Source: CAMLJR01 sp964500675 (GTDB lineage Bacteria > Pseudomonadota > Gammaproteobacteria > Pseudomonadales > CAMLJR01). Taken from it: DNA of 64,000 nucleotides. The DNA lies in contig CAZCNY010000006.1 in assembly GCA_964500675.1 (NCBI GenBank), positions 124,001 through 188,000 of the forward strand, given 5' to 3'. Shown in pieces: positions 44,227-54,102 of the stretch. The translations under genes were made by a program, and so were the position numbers. Numbering within the stretch: position 1 is the first letter of the stretch; every line of letters begins with the position of its first letter. The notes under the pieces were generated by a model. That model was not told where the DNA came from. It saw only the letters and a program-made list of their open reading frames with translations, and made no database searches.

Positions 44227-44282
44227 TTCACTGCGGACCGGTTCATTTCGCAACGGACTGATTCATTTCGTCGCGGGCATGT
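44223..44282 (-). repeat. Three 20-bp units forming linked minicistrons between mutL and miaA
   Basis: After the mutL stop the minus strand holds ATG-CCC-GCG-ACG-AAA-TGA (44280-44263), then ATG at 44266 with seven codons MNQSVAK and stop, then ATG at 44246 with seven codons MNRSAVK and stop. Each stop overlaps the next start as ATGA, and the last overlaps the miaA ATG at 44226. The units are about 20 bases (24 minus the 4-base overlap) and clearly related in sequence. No ribosome binding sites are evident. Confidence 0.75.
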
Positions 44283-46079
44283 CTAGCGTCCGCGCAAAAA
44301 TAATTTATCGAGTTCACCCATGCTCAGCTGCACCCACGTCGGCCGACCGTGATTGCATTGACCACTGCGCTCGGTTTCCTCCATATCGCGCAGCAATGCA
44401 TTCATTTCCGCAACACTGAGTTTTCGATTCGCACGCACCGAACCGTGACACGCCATCGTCGCGAGGATTTCGTTGCTGCACGCTTCGATGCGAGCTGAGC
44501 TGCCGTGCTCGAGCAGATCGGCGAGCACATCGCGTACAAGTTGTTCGACATCGGCATCGCGCAGTAATATGGGCACTTCGCGAATCAATAAACTCTCGGG
44601 GCCCGCACGTTCGAGCGTAATACCAAACGACGTAAATGCTACAGAATTTTGTTCCGCGCAATCGGCTTCGCGTGTACTCACGGCAACCGCACGCGGTACC
44701 AGCAATGGCTGCGCGCGAATTCCTTCACCATCGCGCGCGGTTTTCATGCGTTCATACGTGATGCGCTCATGCGCTGCATGCATATCGACGAGCACCAGAC
44801 CTTGCGTATTTTCCGCAAGAATATATATACCCTGCAATTGCGCGAGCGCAAAACCGAGCGGCGGCATTTCTTCGTTCGGCGCAAGTACCGTATCAGTCGC
44901 ATATAAATCGCGATAGGCAGTGAGCTGTTCGCGCACATTGAAATTTTTCGAGGCAAATTGCGTCGGCGATGAATACGCAGACGCTACGGGTCGAATCGGC
45001 AATTGCAGCGCTGATTGCTCAGGCACAACAAACTCTTCGCGCGCAATCGGCACAGCGTTTTCGACCTGCGCTTGCGGGCGCACTTCGGCGAGCGCCCGAT
45101 GCAATGTGCGAAAAATAAAATCGTGCACGTTGCGGCTTTCACGAAAACGCACCTCGTGTTTAGTTGGATGTACATTGACATCGACATTCGCCGGATCGAT
45201 TTCGAGATACAACACAAACGCCGGATGCCGGCCGTGATACAGCACATCCTGATACGCTTGACGCACAGCATGACTCACCAATTTATCGCGCACGGCGCGG
45301 CCGTTCACATAAAAATATTGCAAATCGGCCTGACTGCGCGAAAACGTCGGCAGCGCAACCCAACCATACAAATGTAAATCACCCGCGCGATGATCGATCG
45401 CGACAACATGCTCGATAAATTCCGGACCGCACAATGCCGCGATGCGGCGCTCTTTTTCCAACTCGGATTGTGCAGCGCGCAGTTGCTGCACAACGCGGCC
45501 ATTGTGTTTGAGTTGAAACGTCGTATCGAAACGGCTCAACGCTAACTTTTTCAGCGTATCTTCGATGTGACCAAATTCGGTTTTTTCGGCGCGCAAAAAC
45601 TTGCGGCGTGCAGGGGTATTGAAAAACAAATCGCGCACCTCGACTGTGGTACCGCGCGGATGTGGCGCCGGCGCGACCGTCACCGCCATCTCTCGACCTT
45701 CGCTGCACGCGCACCAACCTTCACTGGCACTGTCACTCGCATTCGACGTGATCGCGAGCCGCGATACCGAGCTGATGCTCGCAAGTGCCTCACCGCGAAA
45801 GCCTAAACTCGCGACACATTCCAGATCTTCAAGCTCACTGATTTTGCTCGTGGCGTGACGGCTCAGCGATAGCGGCAAATCTTCGCGATCGATACCGCAA
45901 CCGTCGTCGCGTACACGAATCAGATTCACACCGCCCGCATCGACTTCGACTTCGATACGCGTCGCGCCAGCATCAAGACTGTTTTCGAGAAGCTCCTTGA
46001 TCACGGACGCTGGGCGTTCGACCACCTCTCCGGCGGCGATTTGGTTGGCCAGCCGCGGGCTCAGGACATGAATTTTCAT
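44283..46079 (-). CDS. mutL: DNA mismatch repair protein MutL
   Basis: A 598-residue GHKL ATPase that links MutS to downstream repair. It has QIAAGEVVERPASV near residue 15, ENSLDAGAT near 35, the ATP-lid DDGCGI and TSKI, and GFRGEAL. The C-terminal dimerisation domain (about 410-598) lacks the DQHAxxExxxxE endonuclease motif: the equivalent reads MHAAHERITYE, as in E. coli-type MutL, which relies on MutH. ATG at 46079 (MKIHVLSPRL) is the family start; the frame from 46121 is longer. Confidence 0.96.
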   Translation of the reverse strand: MKIHVLSPRLANQIAAGEVVERPASVIKELLENSLDAGATRIEVEVDAGGVNLIRVRDDGCGIDREDLPLSLSRHATSKISELEDLECVASLGFRGEALASISSVSRLAITSNASDSASEGWCACSEGREMAVTVAPAPHPRGTTVEVRDLFFNTPARRKFLRAEKTEFGHIEDTLKKLALSRFDTTFQLKHNGRVVQQLRAAQSELEKERRIAALCGPEFIEHVVAIDHRAGDLHLYGWVALPTFSRSQADLQYFYVNGRAVRDKLVSHAVRQAYQDVLYHGRHPAFVLYLEIDPANVDVNVHPTKHEVRFRESRNVHDFIFRTLHRALAEVRPQAQVENAVPIAREEFVVPEQSALQLPIRPVASAYSSPTQFASKNFNVREQLTAYRDLYATDTVLAPNEEMPPLGFALAQLQGIYILAENTQGLVLVDMHAAHERITYERMKTARDGEGIRAQPLLVPRAVAVSTREADCAEQNSVAFTSFGITLERAGPESLLIREVPILLRDADVEQLVRDVLADLLEHGSSARIEACSNEILATMACHGSVRANRKLSVAEMNALLRDMEETERSGQCNHGRPTWVQLSMGELDKLFLRGR

Positions 46080-46176
46080 TGCTTCACTGCTGACTCGTAA
46101 CCGCTCGAAACCGCGCATCATAAACCGCTGATGGCTTCCGAGGAGTCTCTTCGCTGGAAAAAAAGTGCGGGGAGCG

Positions 46177-47388
46177 TTATGGGGCGCTGGCTACGGCATC
46201 GCTATCGCGCGTACCGAGACGTTTGGAAGCCAAATACGTATTCGGCGGTGGATTTTGCGAGAAGTAGCGATCGACGCCATTGAAAATCGCCAGCGCTACC
46301 TGTTTTTGGTATTCGTGCGAGGCGAGCCGGTGGGCCTCCTTGGGATTCGAGACAAAACCCGTCTCGACAAGAATCGATGGCGTATCGGGCGATTTCAGCA
46401 CGACGAATGCGGCTTGCTCGACATGGCGGCTATGCAAACGCGTGACTCCGCCTATTGAGTGCAGTACATCACGGCCGACGTTGAGGCTCGAATTCATGGT
46501 TTCTGTGAGCGACAAATCGGTGAGCACTTTGACAAGATCATCGTCCTTGCCTTCGACCGGCACACCGCCGATGGCGTCCGCATTGTTTTCGCTATCCGCT
46601 AAAAACGCCGCCATCGTGCTCGTAGCGCCGCGGTTCGACAGCGCGAACACAGAGCCGCCTTCGGCGCTTCGATCCGCAAACGCATCGGCGTGAATCGATA
46701 CCATCAAATCGGCCTGCGCTTTGCGTGCCAGATCGCGCCGCGTTTTGAGCGGCAGAAAGTAGTCGCCTTTTCGCGTCAACACGGGTTTGTAGCCGCGCTC
46801 GCGCTCAAATAACGCAGCGAGCTCTTTCGCTATCGCGAGTGCAACGCGTTTTTCCTGAAGCCTGCCAGCGCCGATGGCGCCGGGATCGTCGCCGCCATGA
46901 CCGGCATCAATCGCGATAATCACGTCGCGCTGACCGCCTTCGTCGGCGACTTTGACAGGCCGCGCCGCAGCACTCGCCGCTGGCGCGACATCGCGAGCTC
47001 CGGTATCTGGGGTCAGGCTGATCGCAAGCTGTGTCGCCACGAGTTCGCTACGCGAATTCATCGGCTGTTCGAGCTCGAATACGAGGCGCAAATCGTCGCC
47101 TTTGCGGATACCGCTGCGCAGCCTTTTTACCGGCGTATTGGCTAGCGGCACCGAAGCGATGCGGGCGTGGAGGCGCGTGTCGAGCAGATCGATCACCAGG
47201 CGCTCGGGCTTGTGCAGCGTGGACGTGTAGTACTTCACCGGAGCACTGAGCGCCAACGTCACGCGCAGCCCCTGGTCGGTCTTGACGAGCGCGATGCCAT
47301 TCAGTCTTTCACCGGCGTGCGCGCACACCACCGGCAACATCCAGGTGGCCAGTATAGCAATGAACAGTCGGACGGATTTCTTAAGCAT
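46177..47388 (-). CDS. amiB: N-acetylmuramoyl-L-alanine amidase (AmiB/AmiC type)
   Basis: A 403-residue periplasmic cell-wall hydrolase acting in daughter-cell separation. A signal peptide (cleavage near CAHA/GER) is followed by an AMIN domain (about 28-130) that targets the septum, then an amidase-3 catalytic domain with the zinc ligands in IAIDAGHGGDDPGAIG, the Glu in LQEKRVAL, SIHADAF and the final VETGFVSNP. No LysM domain is seen. The symbol follows position next to mutL and tsaE; amiC is possible by architecture. Confidence 0.93.
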   Translation of the reverse strand: MLKKSVRLFIAILATWMLPVVCAHAGERLNGIALVKTDQGLRVTLALSAPVKYYTSTLHKPERLVIDLLDTRLHARIASVPLANTPVKRLRSGIRKGDDLRLVFELEQPMNSRSELVATQLAISLTPDTGARDVAPAASAAARPVKVADEGGQRDVIIAIDAGHGGDDPGAIGAGRLQEKRVALAIAKELAALFERERGYKPVLTRKGDYFLPLKTRRDLARKAQADLMVSIHADAFADRSAEGGSVFALSNRGATSTMAAFLADSENNADAIGGVPVEGKDDDLVKVLTDLSLTETMNSSLNVGRDVLHSIGGVTRLHSRHVEQAAFVVLKSPDTPSILVETGFVSNPKEAHRLASHEYQKQVALAIFNGVDRYFSQNPPPNTYLASKRLGTRDSDAVASAP

Positions 47389-47403
47389 AGACTTAAGAGT
47401 AAT

Positions 47404-47910
47404 TCACAGCTTGCTGATATTACTAATATTTTTAGCATCAAACCGTTGTAATAGCAACTCGCCCGTCGCGCTGTACGCGTCCAGCCGCGCCTGCCGACCT
47501 AAGCCAAGCGTATGAATCGTAAGACTAATATCTGGATTGGGCAGAAATTCACCGCCGCGCTCGGGCCATTCTACGACGCACAATAAGCCCGGCCGAAAGT
47601 AGTCACGCGCGCCCATGAACTCAAGCTCCTCGGGATCGCGCAGGCGGTAGAGATCAAAGTGATAGGCAGTTAGGTCGCTCAGTACGTAAGGCTCTACAAG
47701 CGTATAAGTCGGGCTCTTTACCGCACTCGTCACGCCCAGCGCGCGCAGCAAACCGCGCGTCAATGTGGTTTTGCCCGCGCCGAGATCGCCGTGCAGAAAA
47801 ATCACCAAGCCATGACGGCGCGCAAGATCGGTTGTCACCTCTGCCAATCTCGCGCCAAGCGCAAGCGTCGCGCCTTCATCAGCCAAAATGAAATGTATGG
47901 GCTCGCTCAT
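47404..47910 (-). CDS. tsaE: tRNA threonylcarbamoyladenosine ATPase TsaE
   Basis: A 168-residue P-loop ATPase required, with TsaB and TsaD, for t6A37 modification of tRNAs. Walker A is HGDLGAGKTTLTRG, followed by VKSPTYTLVEPY and FDLYRL; VVEWPERGG completes the fold. The C-terminal tail is a little longer than usual. Its start overlaps the nnr stop by four bases, and it ends 15 bases before the amidase gene. Confidence 0.95.
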   Translation of the reverse strand: MSEPIHFILADEGATLALGARLAEVTTDLARRHGLVIFLHGDLGAGKTTLTRGLLRALGVTSAVKSPTYTLVEPYVLSDLTAYHFDLYRLRDPEELEFMGARDYFRPGLLCVVEWPERGGEFLPNPDISLTIHTLGLGRQARLDAYSATGELLLQRFDAKNISNISKL

Positions 47911-49421
47911 GGGTTTAACAGCCCGCGCAGCTTAGGCAACAAATCGGTGGCGAGCAGCCCGCGCTCGCCTTTCTGCGCCGCGAGATCCGCTGCACGCCCG
48001 TGCAAGCAGACGCCGAGCGCCGCCGCGCGCTCAAGCGCCAACCCCTGCGCCAGTAGACCGCCCGTGATCCCGGTCAACAAATCGCCCATACCGCCCGTGG
48101 CCATGCCGGGATTGCCGTAATTCGCGACGTCAACGCGACCAGCCGAGGCAATCAAACTACCCGCGCCCTTGAGCACAACGACGCCGCCGTAAAGCTGCCG
48201 CAATGCTGCGGCCGCCGCAAAACGATCGCGCTGAATCTCGGCCACCGTGCAGCCAAGCAGTCGCGCCGCTTCGCCGGGGTGCGGTGTTAGCACCCACTCC
48301 GCGTAATGTGGCGATGGCACAGTCACGCCCTGCGTCAGTAAATTCAGGGCATCGGCGTCAACGAGCAACGGCAGTGGTTGCGCCTGCGCGCGCCGCCAGA
48401 CGCCGAGCAGCATTTGCTCACTCCACGCTGACTGCCCAAGTCCGGGACCGACCACGATCGCGGTCGCGCGCTCGAGCAGCGGTGCCAGCTCGCCCAAGCC
48501 ATTGACGCCATGCACCATCACTTCGGGACAGCGCGCAACCAACGCCGCAATATGCTCAGGTCGCGTCGCGCAGGACACCAAGCCCGCACCCGTGCGTGCA
48601 GCCGCTTGCGACGCCATCGCGACCGCACCCGCCATACCGTAATCGCCCCCGATCACCAAGACATGGCCATAGTGGCCTTTGTGCGCCGTGCGTGAACGCG
48701 GCGCCAAATCAATCGTGAAATCGTCTAGTTCAACGCGCGCGCATGACGACTTTTCGCGCGCGTAAACTTCTGCGGGCACCAGCAGCGACGCGAACGCGAT
48801 ATCGCCGCAGCAAGCGGCCGCATCGGCGGTGAACATGCCGCGCTTCAAGGCGATGAATGTCACGGTGGCACTCGCGCGAACCGCAACCCCCAAAACGTTG
48901 CCGCTATCGCTGCACAAGCCCGAAGGAATATCGATGGCGAGCACGGGCAATTTGCTTCGATTGATCGCCGCGATCGCCTCGGTGAAAGGCGATTTCACCT
49001 CGCCGCCTAAACCGGTGCCGAGTAACGCATCGACCAATACGCCATCGGTTGGCGCGTCACCGGCAAAAGGCTCGATGCGAACGCCCGCCTGCACCGCATA
49101 TTGCCGCGCGGTCAGCGCATCGCCGCGAATCTTCTCGGCGTCGCCCACCTGCCAGACGGTTACCGGCAACGCGCGCTGAGCCGCCAGAGCCGCCACGACA
49201 AACCCATCGCCACCGTTATTGCCAGTGCCGCAGAACACGTGCAAATGCTCAATGCCGGACCAGCGCCGCAACAACTCATCAAACGCCGCTTTACCCGCGC
49301 GCTTCATGAGCTGAATGCCGGGAATATGATGTTCATCTATCGCAATACGATCCAAGGCGCGTACCTGCGCGGCGGTGTAAAGCAATTTGGGCAGTGTTTC
49401 GGCCATCGCATTTTCTACCAT
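47907..49421 (-). CDS. nnr: Bifunctional NAD(P)H-hydrate epimerase/dehydratase
   Basis: A 504-residue repair enzyme for damaged NAD(P)H. The N-terminal epimerase domain (about 1-210) has FCGTGNNGGDGFVVA and LLGTGLGG. The C-terminal ADP-dependent dehydratase domain (about 225-504) has GHYGHVLVIGGDYGMAGAV, TPHPGEAARLL and GNPGMATGGMGDLLTG. ATG at 49421 is taken as start; ATG at 49406 is possible and the frame from 49493 would run into the divergent queG leader. Confidence 0.95.
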   Translation of the reverse strand: MVENAMAETLPKLLYTAAQVRALDRIAIDEHHIPGIQLMKRAGKAAFDELLRRWSGIEHLHVFCGTGNNGGDGFVVAALAAQRALPVTVWQVGDAEKIRGDALTARQYAVQAGVRIEPFAGDAPTDGVLVDALLGTGLGGEVKSPFTEAIAAINRSKLPVLAIDIPSGLCSDSGNVLGVAVRASATVTFIALKRGMFTADAAACCGDIAFASLLVPAEVYAREKSSCARVELDDFTIDLAPRSRTAHKGHYGHVLVIGGDYGMAGAVAMASQAAARTGAGLVSCATRPEHIAALVARCPEVMVHGVNGLGELAPLLERATAIVVGPGLGQSAWSEQMLLGVWRRAQAQPLPLLVDADALNLLTQGVTVPSPHYAEWVLTPHPGEAARLLGCTVAEIQRDRFAAAAALRQLYGGVVVLKGAGSLIASAGRVDVANYGNPGMATGGMGDLLTGITGGLLAQGLALERAAALGVCLHGRAADLAAQKGERGLLATDLLPKLRGLLNP

Positions 49422-49482
49422 AAGGAATCTCGACATTCTGGCAGAATTGGCAGCCAACTCCCTAGCATTGCTTGCGCCGCGC

Positions 49483-50607
49483 ATGACTGTCACCGCCGAT
49501 ACCGCTACTCCCGATCATGGCGCTCTTGTCGCCAACATTCGCCGTTGGGGTGCGGAATTGGGTTTTCAGCAAATTGCAATTACCGATACCGATCTCTCCC
49601 AGCACAGCGCGCATTTGCAAAACTGGTTGCGCGATAATTTCCACGGCGACATGTCCTACATGGCCGAGCACGGCGCGATGCGCGGGACACCCGAAGCCTT
49701 ATTGCCGGGCACACTGCGCGTAATTTCCGCGCGCATGGATTACCTGCCAGGCGAAGATGACCCGCAAACAATTTTGGATGACCCTGAGCGCGCCTATATT
49801 TCACGTTACGCTTTGGGTCGCGATTATCACAAAGTGATGCGCAAACGTTTGGCGACGCTCGCCGAGCGCATCGATGAAGCCGTTAGCGCTGGCCACATAA
49901 ACACGGCTGCGGGGCCACATAATTATCGTGCACTGGTCGACAGCGCTCCGGTGCTCGAACGCGGACTCGCGCAAAAAGCTGGGCTCGGCTGGATTGGCAA
50001 AAACACCATGCTCATTAACAGCAAAGCGGGCTCGTGGTTTTTTCTCGGCGAAATTTATACGAACCTGCCGCTGCCAATCGATCCGCCGCAACTCACCGAA
50101 CATTGCGGCAGCTGCCGCGCATGCATCGATATTTGCCCCACCAATGCGATCGTCGCACCGCATCGCGTCGATGCGCGCCGCTGCATTTCTTACCTCACGA
50201 TTGAATTGAAAGGCAGTATTCCGATCGAGTTTCGTCGGGCCATCGGCAATCGTATTTACGGCTGCGACGACTGCCAACTTGTGTGCCCATGGAATAAATT
50301 CGCGGAGGAAAGCAATGAACCCGATTTTGCGGTTCGTCATTCGCTCGACACCATTTCGCTGATCGAAGCGTTTGCATGGAGTGAGCAGGAATTTCTTAAC
50401 AAAACCACCGGCTCACCGATTCGCCGTATCGGTTATGAGCGTTGGCTGCGCAACATAGCCGTTGCGTTAGGAAATGCATCGCACAGTGAAAAAATCTTGA
50501 ACGCATTGCACGCGCGGCGCGAGCACCCATCAGCGCTCGTTCGCGAGCATGTGGAATGGGCTATCGACGCACAACAAAAGCACGCCGCAATAATTACCAC
50601 ACTTTAA
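49483..50607 (+). CDS. queG: Epoxyqueuosine reductase QueG
   Basis: A 374-residue iron-sulfur, cobalamin-dependent enzyme that makes queuosine in tRNA. The first 4Fe-4S cluster motif is CGSCRACIDICPTNAI and the second CDDCQLVCPWNK. The N-terminal domain has WLRDNFHGDMSYMAEH. ATG at 49483 leaves a 61-base divergent gap from nnr and gives a normal length; the longer frame from 49387 is unlikely. It ends four bases from the end of orn. Confidence 0.95.
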   Translation: MTVTADTATPDHGALVANIRRWGAELGFQQIAITDTDLSQHSAHLQNWLRDNFHGDMSYMAEHGAMRGTPEALLPGTLRVISARMDYLPGEDDPQTILDDPERAYISRYALGRDYHKVMRKRLATLAERIDEAVSAGHINTAAGPHNYRALVDSAPVLERGLAQKAGLGWIGKNTMLINSKAGSWFFLGEIYTNLPLPIDPPQLTEHCGSCRACIDICPTNAIVAPHRVDARRCISYLTIELKGSIPIEFRRAIGNRIYGCDDCQLVCPWNKFAEESNEPDFAVRHSLDTISLIEAFAWSEQEFLNKTTGSPIRRIGYERWLRNIAVALGNASHSEKILNALHARREHPSALVREHVEWAIDAQQKHAAIITTL

Positions 50608-50611
50608 ATAA

Positions 50612-51160
50612 TCAGGCATTCATCCGCAAAAAATACTCGCGATAATATTTCAGCTCCGCGATCGAATCGCGAATATCGTCAAGCGCGAGATGGCTTGAAT
50701 CTTTTTTGAAGCCATCGGCAAGATCCGGGCGCCAGCGTTTCATCAATTCTTTGAGCGTGCTGACGTCGAGGTTGCGGTAGTGAAAATAGCGTTCGAGCGC
50801 AGGCATTTCTCGCGCGAGAAAGCGGCGGTCCTGACAGATGCTATTGCCGCACATCGGCGATTTGCCGGTCGGCACATGCTTTTGCAAAAATTCGAGCGTA
50901 GCTTTTTCCACCGCGGCTAAATTGAAACGGCTTTCGCGCACGCGTTGTGTCAAACCCGATTGGCCGTGCTGACGCGTGTTCCAATCGTCCATTGCTTCGA
51001 GCACGGCATCGCTTTGATGCACAGCCATCACGGGGCCTTCCGCGATGATATTCAAATGACTGTCGGTGACGATCGTCGCGATTTCGATGATGTGATCGCG
51101 GCCGGTATCAAGACCAGTCATTTCGAGGTCGATCCAGATCAAATTCAATTCGTTGCTCAT
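50612..51160 (-). CDS. orn: Oligoribonuclease
   Basis: A 182-residue DEDDh 3'-5' exonuclease that degrades di- to penta-nucleotides, including pGpG from c-di-GMP breakdown. Exo I is LIWIDLEMTGLD, Exo II includes NSICQDRRFL, and Exo III includes HLALDDIRDSIAEL. ATG at 51160 is the family start. It is relevant to the c-di-GMP receptors encoded downstream, since it clears pGpG. Confidence 0.97.
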   Translation of the reverse strand: MSNELNLIWIDLEMTGLDTGRDHIIEIATIVTDSHLNIIAEGPVMAVHQSDAVLEAMDDWNTRQHGQSGLTQRVRESRFNLAAVEKATLEFLQKHVPTGKSPMCGNSICQDRRFLAREMPALERYFHYRNLDVSTLKELMKRWRPDLADGFKKDSSHLALDDIRDSIAELKYYREYFLRMNA

Positions 51161-51299
51161 AAAGATTCCAATGCAGCGAGACAGGACGGACGAGCGCGGC
51201 TTGGCCGCGATCAAATAGGGGCTAACGGCGGCATAGATTGTAGCAAACCGCATCGGTGATAATGCGCCGAGTATTCATCAATAATCGATCGAGTTCGCT

Positions 51300-52331
51300 T
51301 TGGCCAAACGCAAATTAACGCATCAGCAAACCACGCGTGTGCGCAATCAACAACGCGCGCGCGTTGAACGTTTAGACCAGCGACACGAAACCGACGACGA
51401 TAATCTCGGTCCCGAGCAACCCGGCCTCATCATTGCGCATTTCGGCCGGCAGGTTGAAGTCGAGGCGCTCGATGGTGAATTGCGCGGCACTCTGCACCGC
51501 TGTCATTTGCGCGCAAATCTCGATGCGCTCGTCGCCGGTGATCGCGTGGTATGGCGGCCCGCAATCAACACAGGTACAAATGCGGGCAATGAAAATGGCG
51601 TCGTGGTCGCGGGATTGCCGCGACAATCGCTGCTGGCGCGACCCGATGTGCATTTACAAATACCGAAACCCGTCGCGGCGAATGTCGATCGCATCGTGAT
51701 TGTCATTGCGCCCGAACCACAGCCATTCGCAAATCTGATCGATCGCTACCTCGTCGCCGCCGAAGCTGTCGCAATCACACCGCTGCTCGTCCTGAATAAA
51801 AGTGACTTGCTGGAAAGCAACGAAAAGCGTGTGGCGCTCGATACCCTGTTTAACCAATATCGCACCCTTGGCTACGCCATGTTGCGCGCTTCGACAAAGA
51901 CCGAGCACGGACTCGATGCCTTGCGCGCCGAGCTGCGCGATCGTACCAGCGTGTTCGTCGGGCAGTCGGGGGTCGGCAAATCCTCGCTCATTCGCGCGCT
52001 GATTCCAGGCATCGACATTCGCGTCGGCGAGCTGTCGAGCGGCGAAAGCAAAGGCCGCCACACGACGACGACCGCGCGCCTGTTTCATCTGCCGCGCGGT
52101 GGCGATTTGATCGATTCGCCCGGCATTCGCGAATTCGGCCTCGATCATCTCGATCGCGCGCAGATCGAACAAGGCTTTATCGAATTTCGGGAGTGGCTTG
52201 GCCGCTGCCGCTTCCGCGATTGCCGCCATCAGCAGGAGCCCGGTTGCGCACTCCTGGAAGCATTTCGCGAAGGCCGCATCAGCGCTGCGCGCATGCAGAG
52301 CTTCAACGCAATTCTCAATCAAACCGATTGA
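51300..52331 (+). CDS. rsgA: Small ribosomal subunit biogenesis GTPase RsgA
   Basis: A 343-residue circularly permuted GTPase. The N-terminal OB domain is followed by G4 LLVLNKSDLL, then G1 GQSGVGKSSLI and G3 DSPGIREFGL, in the permuted order of the family. The C-terminal zinc site is CRFRDCRHQQEPGC. The start is TTG at 51300 (MAKRKLTHQQ in the protein), consistent with family N-termini. It is divergent from orn. Confidence 0.96.
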   Translation: MAKRKLTHQQTTRVRNQQRARVERLDQRHETDDDNLGPEQPGLIIAHFGRQVEVEALDGELRGTLHRCHLRANLDALVAGDRVVWRPAINTGTNAGNENGVVVAGLPRQSLLARPDVHLQIPKPVAANVDRIVIVIAPEPQPFANLIDRYLVAAEAVAITPLLVLNKSDLLESNEKRVALDTLFNQYRTLGYAMLRASTKTEHGLDALRAELRDRTSVFVGQSGVGKSSLIRALIPGIDIRVGELSSGESKGRHTTTTARLFHLPRGGDLIDSPGIREFGLDHLDRAQIEQGFIEFREWLGRCRFRDCRHQQEPGCALLEAFREGRISAARMQSFNAILNQTD

Positions 52332-52395
52332 GCGCACGCAAAACAGCTAATCTGAAACAAACGGTACGCACAAAACAGACAGACAACAGCACGCC

Positions 52396-53979
52396 ATGGC
52401 AGCACCCGCCCAACTACCGCGCACCCTCGCCAACTGGCTCAAGCACATGGAGCCACTGCAACCGCCGATCAATCCCGCAGTGCGCAAAGCCGCGCTTGAG
52501 CGCTTTGCAAGGGGCGCCAGCGCCAGCGAGCTGGCAACATTGCTCAAACGCGATCCCGCGCTGGTATTTCTGCTGTTTCGCGAAGCCAATCGCGCGCTCG
52601 CGCGCTACGATCGCGAAGCCCATACGCTCGAACATGCGATCAGCCTGCTCGGTGCCAGTCGTATGCAGAAGTTATTCGATACCGCCATCGCGCTCGACTC
52701 CGAACACCCATCCGCCGAGCGTTATCGCCTCGCGTTGCTGCGCAGTCAACACGCCGCCGCGCAGGCCCGATTGTGGGCCGAAGGCAGCGGCCTGTGGCCA
52801 GCCGACGAGGTTTTTTGGTCGACGTTGCTCGCCGCTGCACCGATTTGGCTGCTCACGCTTGAGGCCGGATCGGCGCTGGAGCAGCTGGGCAAGCTGCGCG
52901 CAAAACGAGGTGCGGCAAGCAAACGCCAAGTCGAGACCGCAATCGGCTGCGATGTGCAGGCACTCGGCGCCGCTTTAACCGAGCGCTGGCTGTTGCCGCG
53001 CATGAGCCGCCTCAGCTGGCAGGAAAGCGGCGCCGGCAATCCACGTCAGTGGATACAACTGGCCCGCGCGGCGCGCCTGGATGAACCGCCCGTGATCAGC
53101 GGCCGCGAAATTGGCGAACTCTGCCATCACCCCGCGCTCGTGGTCGCGCTCGCCAATGCCCTCGCGGTCGAAGCTGATTGGGATTGGCAGTCGCCGCGCA
53201 GCATGCGATTGCTCAGCGCAGCGGCAGCGGCCTGCCGGCGCCCGCTGGCGACAATCATCAGTTTCTGTCACCAAACCGCGGCGAAAGTCAGTCGCGAATA
53301 CGCCGGCCGCGACCATGCCAATAGCGGCCTGCTGACACCGGCAGCAAAACTGCTGTGTTACTGGAATCAAACCTACTGCTGGGCAGCTCCGCCTCCACCT
53401 AAAACGAAAGTATCTAAAATCGACACACTGCAACAGCCCATCGCCGCCACATTGTCATCGAGCCGAGCCTCGGACTTCACCGAGCAAATAATCGCTACCA
53501 CCCTGCGACGTTTGCGCGATCCCGCAACTATTGGCGGCATGCGCGAAGCTCTTGAGCTGACGGTTAACACACTGCACGAAGGCGCTGGTTTTCGCCGCGT
53601 CGCCGCCATGTTCGTGCGCCCGCAAAACCGCGAGCTGCAAACCGTGGTGAGCGCGGGCGCGGAACAGACACCGGCGCTACGGCAATTTCGCTTTGCGTCG
53701 CAAAACAACCAATTGTTGACACAACTGCTAACGAAACCGTTATGCCTGCTGATCGATGCGGAAAATCACGGCAAATACTGGCGACACCTCCCCAACACTC
53801 TGCGCGCAGCAATCGGCTGCAGCAGTTTCGTGATGATGACGGTATTTGCAAAAGAGCGCCCCGTCGCGCTGATTTATGCCGATAACGCCCCCGAATCGGT
53901 GGTCAGCGGTGCGCGGCAGCATTTGCTGTTTAAACAACTTTGTTTGCAACTGAGTCAACGCTTGAGTCAGCTGCCCTAA
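52396..53979 (+). CDS. HDOD-domain protein with C-terminal GAF-like region
   Basis: A 527-residue cytoplasmic protein. Residues about 20-230 form a HDOD domain (PPINPAVRKAALERFARG, LATLLKRDPALVFLLFREAN, EHAISLLGASRMQKLF). Residues about 365-527 look like a GAF domain (LELTVNTLHEGAGFRRVAAMF and VALIYADNAP). This pair occurs in signalling proteins linked to motility and c-di-GMP networks. It lies between rsgA and psd. The ligand is unknown. Confidence 0.82.
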   Translation: MAAPAQLPRTLANWLKHMEPLQPPINPAVRKAALERFARGASASELATLLKRDPALVFLLFREANRALARYDREAHTLEHAISLLGASRMQKLFDTAIALDSEHPSAERYRLALLRSQHAAAQARLWAEGSGLWPADEVFWSTLLAAAPIWLLTLEAGSALEQLGKLRAKRGAASKRQVETAIGCDVQALGAALTERWLLPRMSRLSWQESGAGNPRQWIQLARAARLDEPPVISGREIGELCHHPALVVALANALAVEADWDWQSPRSMRLLSAAAAACRRPLATIISFCHQTAAKVSREYAGRDHANSGLLTPAAKLLCYWNQTYCWAAPPPPKTKVSKIDTLQQPIAATLSSSRASDFTEQIIATTLRRLRDPATIGGMREALELTVNTLHEGAGFRRVAAMFVRPQNRELQTVVSAGAEQTPALRQFRFASQNNQLLTQLLTKPLCLLIDAENHGKYWRHLPNTLRAAIGCSSFVMMTVFAKERPVALIYADNAPESVVSGARQHLLFKQLCLQLSQRLSQLP

Positions 53980-54102
53980 AGCCTTTAGCTCGACAATTTT
54001 GCATAGCGCCATGATTCGCCGAATCGCAATTCACTGAATTACCATGCACCTTCCAACCCAACCCAAGCGAAACTTGTGCAACCGCACCCGGAACCGAAAA
54101 CA

